DNA of 64,000 nt from contig NC_016478.1 of assembly GCF_000226095.1 (NCBI RefSeq), forward strand, positions 2,222,001 to 2,286,000. The letters are read 5' to 3'. The notes under the pieces were generated by a model. That model was not told the origin of the DNA. It saw only the letters and a list, made by a program, of their open reading frames with translations, and ran no database searches. This stretch comes from Thermothelomyces thermophilus ATCC 42464 (lineage: Eukaryota > Ascomycota > Sordariomycetes > Sordariales > Chaetomiaceae). Shown one piece after another: positions 1-11,895 of this stretch (within the stretch, counting starts at the first letter, position 1; each line of letters begins with the position of its first letter). The translations under genes were made by a program, and so were the position numbers.

Positions 1-660
1 AGCGTTCTGGGGAGGTGGGCCCTGGGGGAACCGGCTGTTAGCCCGCCCAATAGTGGCCCCACCGTGCCTCTTTTGGGTGCAGCTTGGCCCCTTCGCTTTG
101 CTTGTGTGTACGGAACACATTCCCCTTCCCGACTTTTCCAGCCACAGACCTCACTTTGGCAGTCCCGCCATTCAATTTCGCAGCCGACGTCGCCTCCCCA
201 CGGAAACACGACACGAGACAGAAGACTACATTCTTCCGAATATCCTTGATATCGTCCCCCGCGGACTCCGACACGTATAGCTTGCGTTACAGCTTCACCT
301 CCGCTCTCGATGCGAACCCTCCGTGAAACACCCCTCAGCTCCACACGCTCGTCCCATCAGCCCAAGTTCGCAGGATTGTTAGACGGAACTTATTGACCTG
401 CTCGAAATCGCACCACTACCTGAGATTGCCCGCCCATTATTTTCCACCTTTGAAGCGACCGATAGAGCGATAATCAGGTGTTCAGCGCTTGGCGGTGACT
501 TCAGTACTGTCGACTATGAATCCTCATCACTGATTGAATTGGCCCGCCTTACACCTCGCAGTGTGTTGCCACACACTGCTCGCATCCGCTGTGACCCAAG
601 AGGCCGCTGTCGTTCGGTTGCTCGCTCTTTCAAACCGTCATATTCCTCGCAGCATTAGTC
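1..660. other. Intergenic, 5' of the Byr4 gene
   Basis: No supported gene. The short frames in both strands have no recognisable content. The last 100 bases (GCTCGCTCTTTCAAACCGTC...) look like a leader for the gene at 661. Confidence 0.7.
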
Positions 661-3600
661 ATGGACTCGTCCACCTTGCGGCTCAAGGCACGGCCGCACG
701 TGGAGGAAGAAATTGAGAATTGGGACGACGACGACGACTTTGTTTTCGATGGCGATGACATTGCCTTCCCCTCACTCTCGAACTTGGCCAATATCTCGTC
801 CAATCGCCGTGACTCGCAGTCTTCGTTCCGATCCGACTTTGAATCCGTTCATGGGGAGGAAGAGAAGCAGGTTCATTTGCCAGACAATGACGAAAAGTCA
901 ACCCTCGATGCCATCGCCGCGGCCGCAAAGGCCGGTATTCCGCTTCCCAAGAATGTACCTCCCTCGGCTCTCATGGGAGGCACGATTAAGAGGCTCGGGG
1001 GCAGAAAGATCAAGAAGATTATTCAGGAAGACTGGGTTGATGACCTTGAGTTTCCCGATGCTGGGCAGGTACTCCAGATCAAGGACAGGGATGGCGCCCA
1101 GTTTCCAGAGGTCCTGCGACAGGTCAGCAATTCGGCACAACCGAGTCCATCCAAGCCGCCAAAGGACCTCCCCACGATGTTCCAGGACGAGCAGAAGGAA
1201 GAAAAGCCAACAACGTCATCCAGCTTAGTTGACCTGGAAAAGTTTCGAGATGGCGATGACGACGACTTCTTCGGGGATGGGGGTGCGACTATCAAGGTGT
1301 CTAAGAGACGCGTGATGCCCAAGTCCCTCTCCTTGATCACGTCCCCGACGCCCCAGAGACACATCGGCGATACCCAAACCGGAGATGATGACTTTGAGAA
1401 GGATTTGGAGCTCCCCGAGGATGGGCACCTGAAGCTCTCGGCCAAGAGGGATATCCCCCCAAAGACGCCAACCTTCGCCAACATTTTAGATGATCTCGAC
1501 TGGACTGAGGGCAGCCTGGGAACCAGATTTGGCGGAACCCGACGGGAAGCCCAATCTACCAGGAGCTCGTCGGTCTCCGCATTCAGCCCCAGCATCTCGA
1601 GCTCCGTCATGGAGAGTGAGGATGAGATATTCGACGGTCTCATTATCCCAAACGGGCCGCTGGATTTCGGAGAGCGTCTAAAACGCCGCCGCAAGAGCCG
1701 CTCCCCTGAACGGATCCCAGAAGAGCCATCAGTCACGGAAGAGCTTGGGCAGCAAGACACCATTAAACAAAAATCCTTTAAGGGGCCCTTGATGGAACCC
1801 CTCAGAGAGGAGAAGGGGGAAGAGAAGGAGGATTTCCTCGACGGTCTGGAGATTGGCGACGGCGAGATTTTCGACTCGAGGAAGTTGACGCTCAACCGCA
1901 ACATCCAAGTAAAGACCACCAGGCCTGCCAGCCCTTCACGCCCAAAGGCGTCAGTGGCGCTCAAGTTCACAAACAAACCTGTTACCGCATCCCGCCTCCC
2001 GCGGCCTATGGGGTCGATGGCGAGTCATGAGCGGTCGCATACACAATCCTCACTCGAGCCTGTCTCGGAAAGCGGCGGCCCTATACAACGAGCTCACTCG
2101 AGGCGTTCCTTGTCCCGCATGGGCGGGCATTCTGCCCATTCTTCAGTGACAAGTCTCGCCAGCTCCACAACTTCTACAAGACCCTCCTCTACCCAGACCG
2201 TAGCGCCGTCGACTCCGCGACGAAGGGAGTCCGGTCAAGGTACATCCCAAGGGTCGTTAGGGAACGAGTCAGCCACTACGAACGCGCAGCTGCTTCGTAT
2301 GAAGCGGTCGTTACCCGCAATGCGCGGGACTCAGTCTCCTGCGCGCCCTCAGCCTACTCGGGGTTACGAGCGGCCCCCCTCGCGAGCCGAGCAGACGAAC
2401 CGAGCTCCACCGACGCTACGGCCGAAAACCCCGGTCGAGCGGACGCGGCCCTCAGAAAGCGCGGCGGCATTGGCTCGCAAGGCCCCGGTGCCTTTTGTGC
2501 CCGCCGGTGCCTCGGCAACCCAGTCACACAATGTCAATGCAAAGCCCCGAACTTTTCGTCGCCACGATTCGGAGACGAGCATTGAATACCGGCCCAGCTC
2601 ACGGGCGGTGTCTCGGTCGGCGATTCGGTCGCCTAGTCCGCGACTGTACCGCTCGGCAGAAAAAGCGACACCAGAGAGTCATTGGGGCAAGATGAGCGTG
2701 CCCAAACGGGCGCGGAACTTTGGCGACGGCCATGAGCTCGACGCGTTTGACGACTTGCCCACATCCACTCAGGCCGAAGCAAAGTTCTTGAAACAGCCGT
2801 CTAGTGCCAAATCGCAGACGCGGACCAGGGGGTACCAAAATATTCCCGACCGCAACGTTACCCCATCGCCCCGCGCACCTCCCTCCTCTCGCGTCGATAA
2901 CGTGCCGAGCTTCGCTCGCGATACTGCCGCAAGTCGGATCGCACGGGAGACGAATCTTGCGCAGCGCAACCCGTCAGGCGTGATTGCGCCGCTCACTGCT
3001 CAGCGTGTTGCTCAGCTGTCAGCAAAAGGCAACTCCAATGCCCAATCCCACTTTACGCCGCCGACAGCCAAGGCCAAGAAGGTGCGGCGGTCGCCGCAGT
3101 CCAAACCGCACTTGATTGCCAATCTCAACCCACCACGAGACGCAAAGAGTTTGTTCCCCTGCTTCCCCGCCCCGTCTCAATGGCCGTTCTAACACTTTGT
3201 AGTGGTCAAGGGCATGTGGTATAACCCAGAGATGTTCCGCTGGGAGGGCAATGACAATGCACTAAATGCGTTTGAAGTCCCAGCCACCTCGTCATCTACA
3301 GGATCCGGACATCAGCACATGGTTCGTGAACGGGAGACGGCCACACCGCGGCCGGCCCTCATCACCAACATCGGCGTCACCAAGGGTGTGCAGGTCGTCG
3401 GCGGCATGGTCTTTGACCCCCAGAACATGTGCTGGCTTAAGCTGGCGCCGCAGAACCGATCGGGAAAAGGTGGTGCTCTCGATGGCCTAGACGCGTTTGA
3501 TGACGAGGAGGACGTGTTCAAGGATATACCGGACCTGGAGGAACGCACCATGGCCTCGAGTGACGGAGGCAACCCGCGTGTCAGCGACGTCAACCACGAG

Positions 3601-3762
3601 TGGCCGGTGGGCGAGGAGTTTGATGTGGGACCCGAGTTTGTACGTCGGCAGCGCGAGGAGGAGGAGCGGTGGAGGAAGAAGTGCCATCTCTGGATCAACA
3701 ACCAGGCCGATCGCGGAGATGCCTGGAAGTGGGCTATACGCGACATTGTCAATGAGGGCTAG
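661..3762 (+). CDS. byr4: Byr4/Bfa1-like septation (SIN/MEN) GAP subunit
   Basis: Two exons, 661-3148 and 3203-3762, joined across a 54-base intron (donor GTTTGT, branch-like TTCTAAC, acceptor TTTGTAG); the split codon restores Met and the product is 1015 aa. The acidic N-terminus (ENWDDDDDF), the KRLGGRKIKKIIQEDWVDDLE stretch near residue 120, and repeated EDWxDDLE/DDLDW-like patches resemble Byr4. So does the C-terminal exon, with KGMWYNPEMFRWEGND, GGMVFDPQNMCWLKL and an acidic EEDVFKDIPDL segment. In fission yeast Byr4 works with Cdc16 as a two-component GAP for the GTPase Spg1 at the spindle pole body, restraining septation; the same role is inferred here. The middle third is Ser/Pro/Arg-rich and probably disordered, with many SP/TP sites suited to kinase control. 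A continuous reading without the intron stops at 3192 and loses the conserved C-terminus. Confidence 0.85.
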
Positions 3763-4684
3763 GGTTCGTCGACACCACGAGAGTCGCACATCATTTGGAA
3801 GGCCTGGCCGCATCTGGAAGGGTCAGAGCCTAACTGGTGGGGGGAACCAGAAGCAAAAATGGTTTAGGGACGGACTTGGCCTGCATGGACTGGACCTGGA
3901 TATGCGGTGTTTGGAACGGTGCATTGCCTGAACCTTGGTTAGGTTTCATGGGTCTCTTCTGAGGCACATCCTCGGTGTGGAACCGCCAGAATGGTCTGGC
4001 GCTTCCATGTCCGGCCGCCTTGGCGCGACAACAGCAGCGAGATACTGGGCACGGCTGGAGGCTGAGAGGGAATGAGACATGATAAATGACGACCTTAGAC
4101 GATAGATGACTAACGACAGATAGAGTGGCCATGGCAGTCCTGGCCATCCTTGGGTCCGGAATAGCTTGCTTAATCTAATATGCACCTATTCTCCCCTCGC
4201 TGCATCAGCGCCGTCCGGCTTGTATGTACTTTGACCTTGTTTGCGGCTACCTTCCTCGTTCCATACTAGAGTACGGGACCCGGGTGAGGGGTGATATAGT
4301 CCTCTTGGGAAACGGAACACTGTTGTACTCACCGGGGGGGGGGGGGGGGGGGGGGGATTTCTCGCCTTCCTCAATACTTACACATGTCCACCTTGGGTAG
4401 ACACAAGCGCCTTGTCACAGTGCCGCATTGGAGTGTAAGTATTCACGCAGTCCAGAACGGTGCACAAGCTACTACATCTTCTAAGTGGGCTTTAAATGGG
4501 CGGCATGTCACATCATCATCCGCAGCGAACCGCAGCCTGGTCCCACCAAGCAAACCGGGTGAGGCGCCTGATTTTCTATTCCTCGAATCTACCACATCCA
4601 GAGGAGGCCCTCGCAGAGGCCAAGGACGGGATATACAGATGATACAGACTCCCGAGACACCGACATCGGTTCGGAGCTCCCCAG
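3763..4684. other. Intergenic, convergent 3' ends
   Basis: 3' flanks of the Byr4 and GH3 genes. It contains the poly(G) tract; no gene seen. Confidence 0.75.
4334..4356. repeat. Poly(G) tract of 23 G
   Basis: Uninterrupted 23-base G run in the spacer downstream of the Byr4 gene. Such a run can fold as a quadruplex and is prone to length error in sequencing. Confidence 0.95.
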
Positions 4685-5755
4685 CTATGCGAGCTTCGCC
4701 CGGGCCGCCTGTACCCTCTTGTCCGACGCGTCCAACTCTTGCTGCGACAGGTCTCCATTCTCCAGCGCGGCGGCCAACGCAGAAACGATGCTCTCCCCCT
4801 GAGTCACATTCCTCCCCGACGCAAGAATCAGATCCACGCCAGCCTTCTTGGCCAGCAACGCCCGATCGGCGTCGTCGCCAAACGCCTTCAGGGACCCGGC
4901 CTCGATCGCGTCGGTGACAATGACGCCGTCGAAGCCCAGCCTTCCGCGCAGCTCGTCTCGTATCCAGCGTGAGCTCAGCCCGGCCGGCCGCTCGGCGTCA
5001 AAGGCCGGGTAGATGGCCCAGGACGGCATGATCATGGCGATGCCGGCGCCGATCGCGTCGTGATAGGGGACCTCGTCGACCGCGCGGATCTCCTCCAGCG
5101 TCAGGTCGATGGTGACGGGGCGCGCATCCGTGTTCTCGTCCTTCTTGGCGGCGCCCAGGCCGGGGAAGTGCTTCGCCGTCGCGAGGACCTTGGCGCGCTG
5201 CTGGTCCCGGACGAACTGCGCCGCGCACCCGGCCACCACCGTCGCGTCGTTGCTGAACGACCGCTCGTAATTGTCCGTGAAGTCGCCCTCCTCCCGGTAG
5301 ACGTCCAGGACGGGCGCGAGGTTCGCGTTCATGTTGTACCGGAGCAGCGTCTCCGCCGCGCCGGCGCCCGCCCGGCCCGCGGCCGCGACTGGGTCCGCCG
5401 ACTCGCCCACCTCCTTCGCCGACTCCACGGGCGCGCCGGGCAGACGGCGGACCTGGCCGCCCTCCTGGTCGGTCATGATCAGGAAGGGCGTCTTGAGGTC
5501 GGCGTAGGCCGGGCTCTCGCGGTAGGCCGAGAGGAACTGTTCGATGGTCGCGGGGAGCTCATCGTTGACGTTCTCGCCGAAGAGGATGAGCCCGCCCACT
5601 TGGCCTGCCCTGATGAGATCGAAGAGGTGCTCCGGCGGCGTTTCGCCGGGGTACGAGTAGATGACTTGTTGGCCGATCTGGATCTTGTTCTTTGATCCGG
5701 CGACAGCGAGGCCGAAGAGGGAGGCCGTAGCGAGAGACAATCTCGTCCACTTCAT
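4685..5755 (-). CDS. Secreted GH3 family hydrolase, NagZ-like
   Basis: Intronless, 356 aa. Residues 1-19 form a signal peptide (basic start, hydrophobic core, AVA end), so the enzyme is probably secreted. The rest is a single TIM-barrel glycoside hydrolase family 3 domain: MTDQEGGQVRRL near residues 95-105, KHFPGLGAA at 195-203 and the nucleophile region GVIVTDAIEAG with Asp282. NagZ-type enzymes cleave beta-N-acetylglucosaminides. In bacterial NagZ a loop after KHFPG carries a catalytic Asp-His dyad; here the corresponding stretch reads KKDENTDARPV with no His, so the acid/base mechanism or substrate may differ. This variant also occurs in other GH3 proteins as far as I recall. The gene is divergent from GET5 across about 740 bases. 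The length fits the single-domain NagZ class, shorter than fungal beta-glucosidases. Confidence 0.85.
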   Translation of the reverse strand: MKWTRLSLATASLFGLAVAGSKNKIQIGQQVIYSYPGETPPEHLFDLIRAGQVGGLILFGENVNDELPATIEQFLSAYRESPAYADLKTPFLIMTDQEGGQVRRLPGAPVESAKEVGESADPVAAAGRAGAGAAETLLRYNMNANLAPVLDVYREEGDFTDNYERSFSNDATVVAGCAAQFVRDQQRAKVLATAKHFPGLGAAKKDENTDARPVTIDLTLEEIRAVDEVPYHDAIGAGIAMIMPSWAIYPAFDAERPAGLSSRWIRDELRGRLGFDGVIVTDAIEAGSLKAFGDDADRALLAKKAGVDLILASGRNVTQGESIVSALAAALENGDLSQQELDASDKRVQAARAKLA

Positions 5756-6498
5756 GTTCTTTCAGGACGTCGGTCTGTAGAGGTTCCTTCTCGTGCTGTA
5801 TGTTCCGTCCGTGAAGGGGGCAGAGAGGAAATCAAGAGCGGACACGGGTAGTACGGGCATGATTCCTTTTTTTTTTATACCTTCATTGCGTTGCAGGCGA
5901 TCGTCGGTGGATTGACGAGCGATACAACGAGCCCATGTCGCATTATCATGTAGTTCGGAGTTGCTTACTGCCGATCGGGTTCATGTAACCACTTCATTGG
6001 CCATGCCCGTCCATTGTATGGAGGTACAGTACATAGAGTCGGGGCTCCCCAGTGGAGAGAGAGGCTTCAAACGGCACTTTCCCTTGTTAAAAGAAAAGAG
6101 CAAACCCGAGGTAACAGGCCCTAGACTGCAGAACGGGGTACCAACGGCTGGAACCCCTTCGCCTTTCATCCCGTCTAATCAGACACACAATGGGAAGGTA
6201 GCCAGTTGACTACAGCTCGAAATGGCAGGTGCTCACATTCACGACACTGAGTCCAGTATCGCATTGTAGATCTCCAGGGAGCAGGGGCCCATCAGGAGAA
6301 CGGGGAAGCAGAATTGGAGATCCACGGATACCTACCGCGGGGGAGGCCCGCGAGCACGTGTCGGCCAGCCCCACCTCTGGCTTTCACTCACCGAGCACCA
6401 AGCACAAGCAACAGCTACACCACAGCCTAGAGCCAAGGCTTCCCCGTTACGGATACACAACGAAAAGAACAAGAGGCATCTGAAATCGAACCACAAGA
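5756..6498. other. Divergent promoter, GH3 / GET5
   Basis: Shared upstream region with a T-run near 5869 and no supported coding sequence. Confidence 0.7.
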
Positions 6499-7463
6499 AT
6501 GGCGACCGAAGTAGCCTTTGCGAAGACCTTCCTTTCCCTCCTCGACTCAAAACCCTCCAAGATCTCCCCTGACCACATCGAGGACCCGCGTAACTACCCG
6601 GGCAGCTCACCGGTTTGTTCTCCCTTCCACGTGCCGTTTACATATTAGCTGGGCCTTTCAGCCCCGCCACCTCAACGAAGACGGGAACAAAATAAAATAA
6701 AATAAAAAATTAACGACTGACACACACTGATTCCACACCTCGATATAACAAACAGTACATCCTCCCTCGCGTTCGCTCGCAGAAACCCTTCTCCAAGCCC
6801 CGCCCTAGCACCACCACCAGCGGCGCCAATGCGGGCACCACCACCACATCCTCTTCGGCGGCCGCGTCAGGAGCGAGCACCACCACCACCACCAGCAGCA
6901 GCAGCAGCACCGTCGACGTGACCCTCCGCTCGCCGCGCAACCCGCCCTTCGAGATCTCGCTGCCCGCGACGCCGCCGGCCACCTCCCTGGCGGAGCTCAA
7001 GGAGCGGCTGGCGGACGAGACGTCGATCCCGCTGGACAAGATCAAGCTGCTGTACAACAAGAAGCCGGTCGCGGACACCAAGCTGCTGCGGGACCTCGTG
7101 ATGACCCCGGCAAAGGAAGGCGCGGAGAGCCAGGAGGGTGGTGGTGGGGCGCTGGAGCTCGGGGTGATGATCCTCGCGGGCGGGGCCGGGTTCTTCAAGC
7201 TGAAGGAGAAGCCGGCTGCATTAGCCTCCGAAGAGGAGAAGAAAGACGACAAGGTGACGGAAGCCGACAAGCAGGACAAGGACGTGGACATGGTGGACGC
7301 GGCGGCGACGGCCTCGGTAGCGCAAGGCTCGAGCGGGAAGGCCGTGCTCGAGACGGACCAGTTCTGGGCCGATCTGAAGGGGTATCTACAGCACAGGGTG
7401 AGAGACGACGAGGTGGCTGGGGAGGCGGTGGAGTTATTCAAGAAGGCTTGGGAGGGAAGGTAA
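6499..7463 (+). CDS. get5: GET5/MDY2 ubiquitin-like protein of the GET pathway
   Basis: Exons 6499-6612 and 6756-7463; intron donor GTTTGT, acceptor AACAAACAG, phase 0; 273 aa. The N-terminal exon (AFAKTFLSLLDSKPSKI...DPRNYPGSSPYILPR) matches the Get4-binding segment of Get5. A Thr/Ser/Ala-rich linker (about residues 48-90, encoded by CACCAC/AGC repeats) precedes a ubiquitin-like domain at about 91-185 (VTLRSPRNPPFEI, LAELKERLADE, KIKLLYNKKPV). The last 33 residues (FWADLKGYLQHRV...ELFKKAWEGR) match the C-terminal homodimerisation domain. In yeast, Get5 with Get4 links the Sgt2 chaperone to Get3 to deliver tail-anchored proteins to the ER. The exon 1 match decides the start; reading exon 2 alone would begin mid-domain. 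Convergent with cofilin. Confidence 0.87.
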
Positions 7464-8017
7464 CAAACAGAGGGATTGGACTCAAAAGTGCATGGTTTGG
7501 GAAGGGAATGGGTATGGGTATGGGTATGGCTCAAAGCGGAAGGACGGAGATCCCGGGGGGGGAGGGGGTTTAATGGTTAGGGGAGGTAGGAGAAAAAAAA
7601 GATGCCCTGTGATGAACGCCTTTTTTCGCGAAACTTCTGCTTCTGCCCACATCTCTCCCACCCTCGAGAAATGGCAAGTAATGGCACGAGACAGTAGGCA
7701 GACACTGCCGCGAAGGTGTCTGCCAGGGCAGACTGGTAGGCCAGCCGGCATGTCTTTGTGTGTTGTCGTTGCAAATATCAACTTTGTTTTTTTTTCCCTG
7801 ATGAGCCTGCAAACATGGCATGTCTTTGGTCTCCCGGTCCGTCGCGCGCAAGCAACACATGCCACCCACGCACATACACGCACACAAAAACCCACAGACT
7901 GCCCAAAACGTCAAGAGGTGCGCCACAATCCCGGGACAACGCTCGCCCAAACCAAGCCAACTAGAGAGAGGAAGAGGCACCAGGACGGACGCACAGAGAG
8001 AGTAGCTCCTCTTCACC
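7464..8017. other. Convergent 3' region, GET5 / cofilin
   Basis: Contains GGTATG repeats near 7510 and CACACA/ACACAC-type DNA near 7880; open frames here lack coding character. Confidence 0.7.
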
Positions 8018-8995
8018 TCAAATCGCGGCCGTGCCCTTGCTGACTGCCGTCACCAGCGTCTGCCACTCAATGTCGTCCTCGTCGTTGGCCTGGACCTCGA
8101 ACGCGATACCAGGCAGAGCGCGCTTCAGAGCCTCCTTGGAGGAGGCATAGACCATCTTGGCCTGGATCTCCAGTGTCAGCAATGGTTCGTGGGCAGATGC
8201 AAGCGGTGTGAAGGTCAGGGGAGGAAAGGGGGTGGGACGAACCAAGACGCCAGCCTCATCCGGCGACCAAGCGATGAAGGTGATCTTGTTCCTGCACACA
8301 AACAAGTCAATTCTCTTGGTTCGCTCGGCATCGCGTGGGGACTCGAAAAAGCGCCCTACCGAGTGCCCTCGCCAGATTTGAGGTCGTACTGGACATCGTA
8401 AACGGCATAGCGGGGGCCCTTGCCCAAGGCGCCCTAGATGATCACGTCAGTCCACTGGGGTGCCCGATGCCCCCAAGATCGACGTGGAGGGGCCGTGTCA
8501 CATACGGTCTTGCTCTTGGACTGAGCTGAGATGAGCTTGTTGCGGAAGTCGTCGTACTCAGGGCCGTCCTCGCTGGTGCTTTCGACGACGATCTGCGTGT
8601 TATCGTCTGACAGCTTGAAGATGATGTACTTGTACTTCTTGTTGAGCTTGAGCTCGTTGTACGTCGCTATGCACTCCTCGTTCACGGTCGCTCTGGACTT
8701 GCGGGTTAGCGCTGGTCCGGTCTGGTTGTCCCCCGTGGTGGATTGGCTCTTTTAAAAAACGACGAGCAATGCGGGCTCTCCCCGGTGCTCAGGCACACGA
8801 TCTAGCTACGGTGGTCGTTCAAAAGTCGGAGAATTTGGAGCGCAAAATTTCAAGGTCGTCGGCATGTGTGGGTGGGAAAAGGGGGGGAAGAGGTGATCCG
8901 AACCACTACTGACCCGGATTGAGACTAGAACGAGCAAGGCGTCAGCAAAAGCATTGTCGCCGAGATAAGAGAGGCGCGTGGTGATTAGTTACCAT
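8018..8995 (-). CDS. cof1: Cofilin (ADF/cofilin actin-severing protein)
   Basis: Five exons on the minus strand: 8993-8995, 8506-8697, 8360-8433, 8243-8291 and 8018-8161; 153 aa. All junctions keep frame (donors GTAACT, GTATGT, GTAGGG, GTTCGT). Recognisable cofilin blocks are ATYNELKLNKKYKYIIFKL, KGPRYAVYDVQYDL, NKITFIAWSPDEAG and MVYASSKEALKRALPG, the last containing the actin-binding long helix. The protein severs and depolymerises ADP-actin filaments and is normally essential. The start codon stands alone in exon 1: ATG followed at once by a GT donor and a 295-base intron, after which the protein continues SRATVNEEC. This first exon is inferred; the other four are firm. The length equals the family norm. 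Confidence 0.9.
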
Positions 8996-9995
8996 GATGT
9001 AGGCGGTCTAGGCGATAGCCTGATTAATTACTCGCGAGGCTCAGGGGTTAAAAGTGTGGGAATCGGGTCCGGCAAGCTGCTGTGCACGGAGGCAGTCGTT
9101 AGCAAAGAGTTGGCCGGAGCTGTCGCAAAGGTTGGGGGTTCGCGACGGGAGGCCAGCCAGGAGCGAGAAAGAGGGGTTATAGCAAAACAAGGAGCTTGGT
9201 GGGCACCGCCTGCTTGCGAATGCACTTACGACAAGGGGGGGGTGGCGCTAGTGTGGCCGTGTTGAGAAATGGTGGTCAACAGGAAGTTCTGTTATCGAAT
9301 TCGCTCGCAGGAGGGGGAAGGAGCAGGTATAGAGGTAAGGTAGCTAAATGCGAGTCCACGACTTGCAGTGGAGGTGAGCCGGCGATAATGAAACGGATGG
9401 AGGGGGAGGGGGCCTGAAAAACAACACCAGCGCATTTGTGGTGGGGTCATGGTTGTCGGCGGTGACGGACCTGCCAAGCTTACGTGATTTCAGCGCGGGG
9501 TGCCTCCCCCACAGAAAATCACGGGAGCTCAGGGATGCAGTTCCCTCTTTGCCACCAATTTTCTGTCCCACTCACGGGGGAACAGCTCCCAAGCGTTGGG
9601 TTCCAGGGGGTCACACCGTCAGGTTGCAACGAAAAAAAGAGAGAACCAAAACGCAACAAAACATCAGAGTCAAGCAGATTCGTCACTTCACTAGGCGGCC
9701 ACACTTCTGCCTGGAATTACAAGGCACACATTGAAGAGAAAGAACAATGCTTAGGTTTCATCAACCCATCAATTACATGCAAGGTTTATCTGACCCTCTA
9801 CTCTAGCCTGGCGTGATCGTAGTATACAAGGCCACCGCTGCCTAAACCATGCAGCCATGACCACATAAGGAAGCGTAGAGAGGAGATTACATGGCTCATT
9901 GTACAATCCGATAACACCAGCAAAATAATGCCCCCAACCGAGTCGCCGGAAAATCAAAAGCCAAAACCCGTCGTGCAAAATACACTGTTATTTTT
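8996..9995. other. Spacer between cofilin promoter and hsp60 3' end
   Basis: Upstream region of cofilin and downstream flank of hsp60. No gene supported. Confidence 0.7.
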
Positions 9996-10001
9996 TTACA
10001 T

Positions 10002-10049
<48 letters not shown>

Positions 10050-11895
10050 ACCACCGGCCGGCTTCTCCTCGGGAGCCTCGACAATGGCCACCTCGGTGGT
10101 ACCGAGAAGCGAGGCAACACCGCTGGCGTCAACAAGACCAGTCCGGACGACCTTGAGGGGGTCGAGGATACCGGCCTGGATCATGTCGACGTACTCGCCC
10201 TTGGCGCTGTTGAAGCCCGTGTTGAAGTCCGAGGCGTACTCGTCGCTGAGCTTGCCAATGACAACGGAGCCCTCGAGGCCGGCGTTCTCGACAATGGTCC
10301 GGGCCGGGCGGGTGATGGCGTTCTTGACGATGCTAACGCCGAGCTGCTGGTCGAAGTTGGCGGGCTTCAGGTCGTTGAGAGCGTTAACCGAGGCCTTGAT
10401 GAGGGCAGTGCCACCGCCGGGCAGGATACCCTCCTCGACAGCCGCGCGGGTGGCGTTGAGGGCGTCCACGAAGCGGTCCTTCTTCTCGCCGACCTCAACC
10501 TCGGAGGCACCGCCGACCTTGATGACGGCGACACCGCCCGAAAGCTTGGCGAGACGCTCCTGGAGCTTCTCCTTCTCGTAGTCCGAGGTGCTGGGGTCGG
10601 CCATAACACCGCGGATCTGCTCGCAGCGCTGGGCGATGGCATCCTTGCTGCCCTCGCCGTTAAGGATGATGGTGTCCTCCTTGGTGATGGTGATGGAGCC
10701 GGTCGAGCCGAGCATGTCGGGGGTGATCTTCTCGAGCTTGACGTCCAGCTCGTTGGTGAAGACGGTGCCGTTGGTCAGCACGGCGATATCGCCGAGGATC
10801 GACTTGCGGTTGTCACCAAAGCCGGGGGCCTTGACGGCAGCGACCTCGAGCTGGCCGCGGAGCTTGTTGAGGATGCAGACAGCAAGGGCCTCACCCTCGA
10901 AATCCTCGGCGATGATGACGAGAGGGCGGCGGAGCTTGTTGGAGATCTCGAGGGCCGGAATGATGTCGGCAGCAGCAGAGATCTTCTGCTCCGAGAGCAG
11001 AATCAGGGGCTTCTCAAACTCAACCTTCTGGGCCTTGGCGTCGGTGATGAAGTAAGGGGAGACGAAGCCGCGGTCGAAGCGCATGCCCTCGGTGACCTCG
11101 AGCTCGTCCTGCAAGGTCTTGCCCTCCTTGACCGTGATGACACCCTCCTTGCCGACCTTCTCCATGGCGTTGGCGATCAGGGCGCCGATGTGCTCATCGC
11201 CGTTGGCGCTGATGGTGGCGACCTGGGCAATCTCGGCGCTGGTGGTGATGTCGCGCTTGTGCTTCTGGAGGTACTCGACGACCGCCTCCACAGCGGCCTG
11301 GATACCGCGGCGGAGATCCATGGGGTTGCAGCCAGCAGCCACGTTCTTGACAGTCTCAGAGAAGATGGCACGGGCGAGCACGGTCGCGGTGGTGGTACCG
11401 TCACCGGCAATCTCGTTCGTCTTGGAGGCGACATCGGCCAGGAGCTTGGCACCGAGGTTCTCGAACTTGTCCTTGAGGGAGATAGCCTTGGCGACCGTCA
11501 CACCGTCTGCTGTCGTGTTAATCATGATGTTTGAGCCGCTCTCAGGTCGCAAGGGAAGAGGACGAACCCTTGGTGATCTTAGGCGAGCCGAAGGTCGACT
11601 CAATGAGGACATTGCGGCCCTTGGGACCGAGCGTGGTGGCCACGGCCTTCGCGAGGGTCTCAACACCATTGAGCAGGGCTGCGCGGCCCTCGACGCCGAA
11701 CTTGAGCTCCTGTGAGAGGGGTGATGGTCAGTAACTGCCAATGGCGCCACAGCTGCGCGTTTAAGGTGTTGTTGTGACCAAAGTCGGGGCACCTTAGTAG
11801 CGTACCTTGTGGGCGAAGCGGAGCTGTTGTGTCGACCGGACGCGGGCGGCCGCGAGCGGCGAAGAGACCGAGGCCCTTGTCAACGCACGCTGCAT
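9996..11895 (-). CDS. hsp60: Mitochondrial HSP60 chaperonin
   Basis: Three exons: 11806-11895, 11568-11709 and 9996-11506; 580 aa. Exon 1 encodes a mitochondrial targeting peptide ([20 protein letters not shown], rich in Arg/Ser and lacking acids) ending in FAHK; exon 2 begins ELKFGVEGR and includes [17 protein letters not shown]; exon 3 starts with the DGVTVAKAI block after a phase-1 intron. The ATP-binding [12 protein letters not shown] motif and the Gly-Gly-Met repeat tail are present. It forms the matrix chaperonin that folds imported proteins with HSP10. A perfect inverted TTCNNGAA element lies about 265 bases upstream of the ATG and fits heat-shock control. Reading straight through intron 2 would replace the conserved N-terminus with unrelated sequence, which supports the splice model. 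Confidence 0.96.

Noticed and set aside
3149-3202. Reading the Byr4 gene as two separate genes split at 3192
   Set aside because: Donor, branch and acceptor restore frame and the known C-terminal Byr4 blocks.
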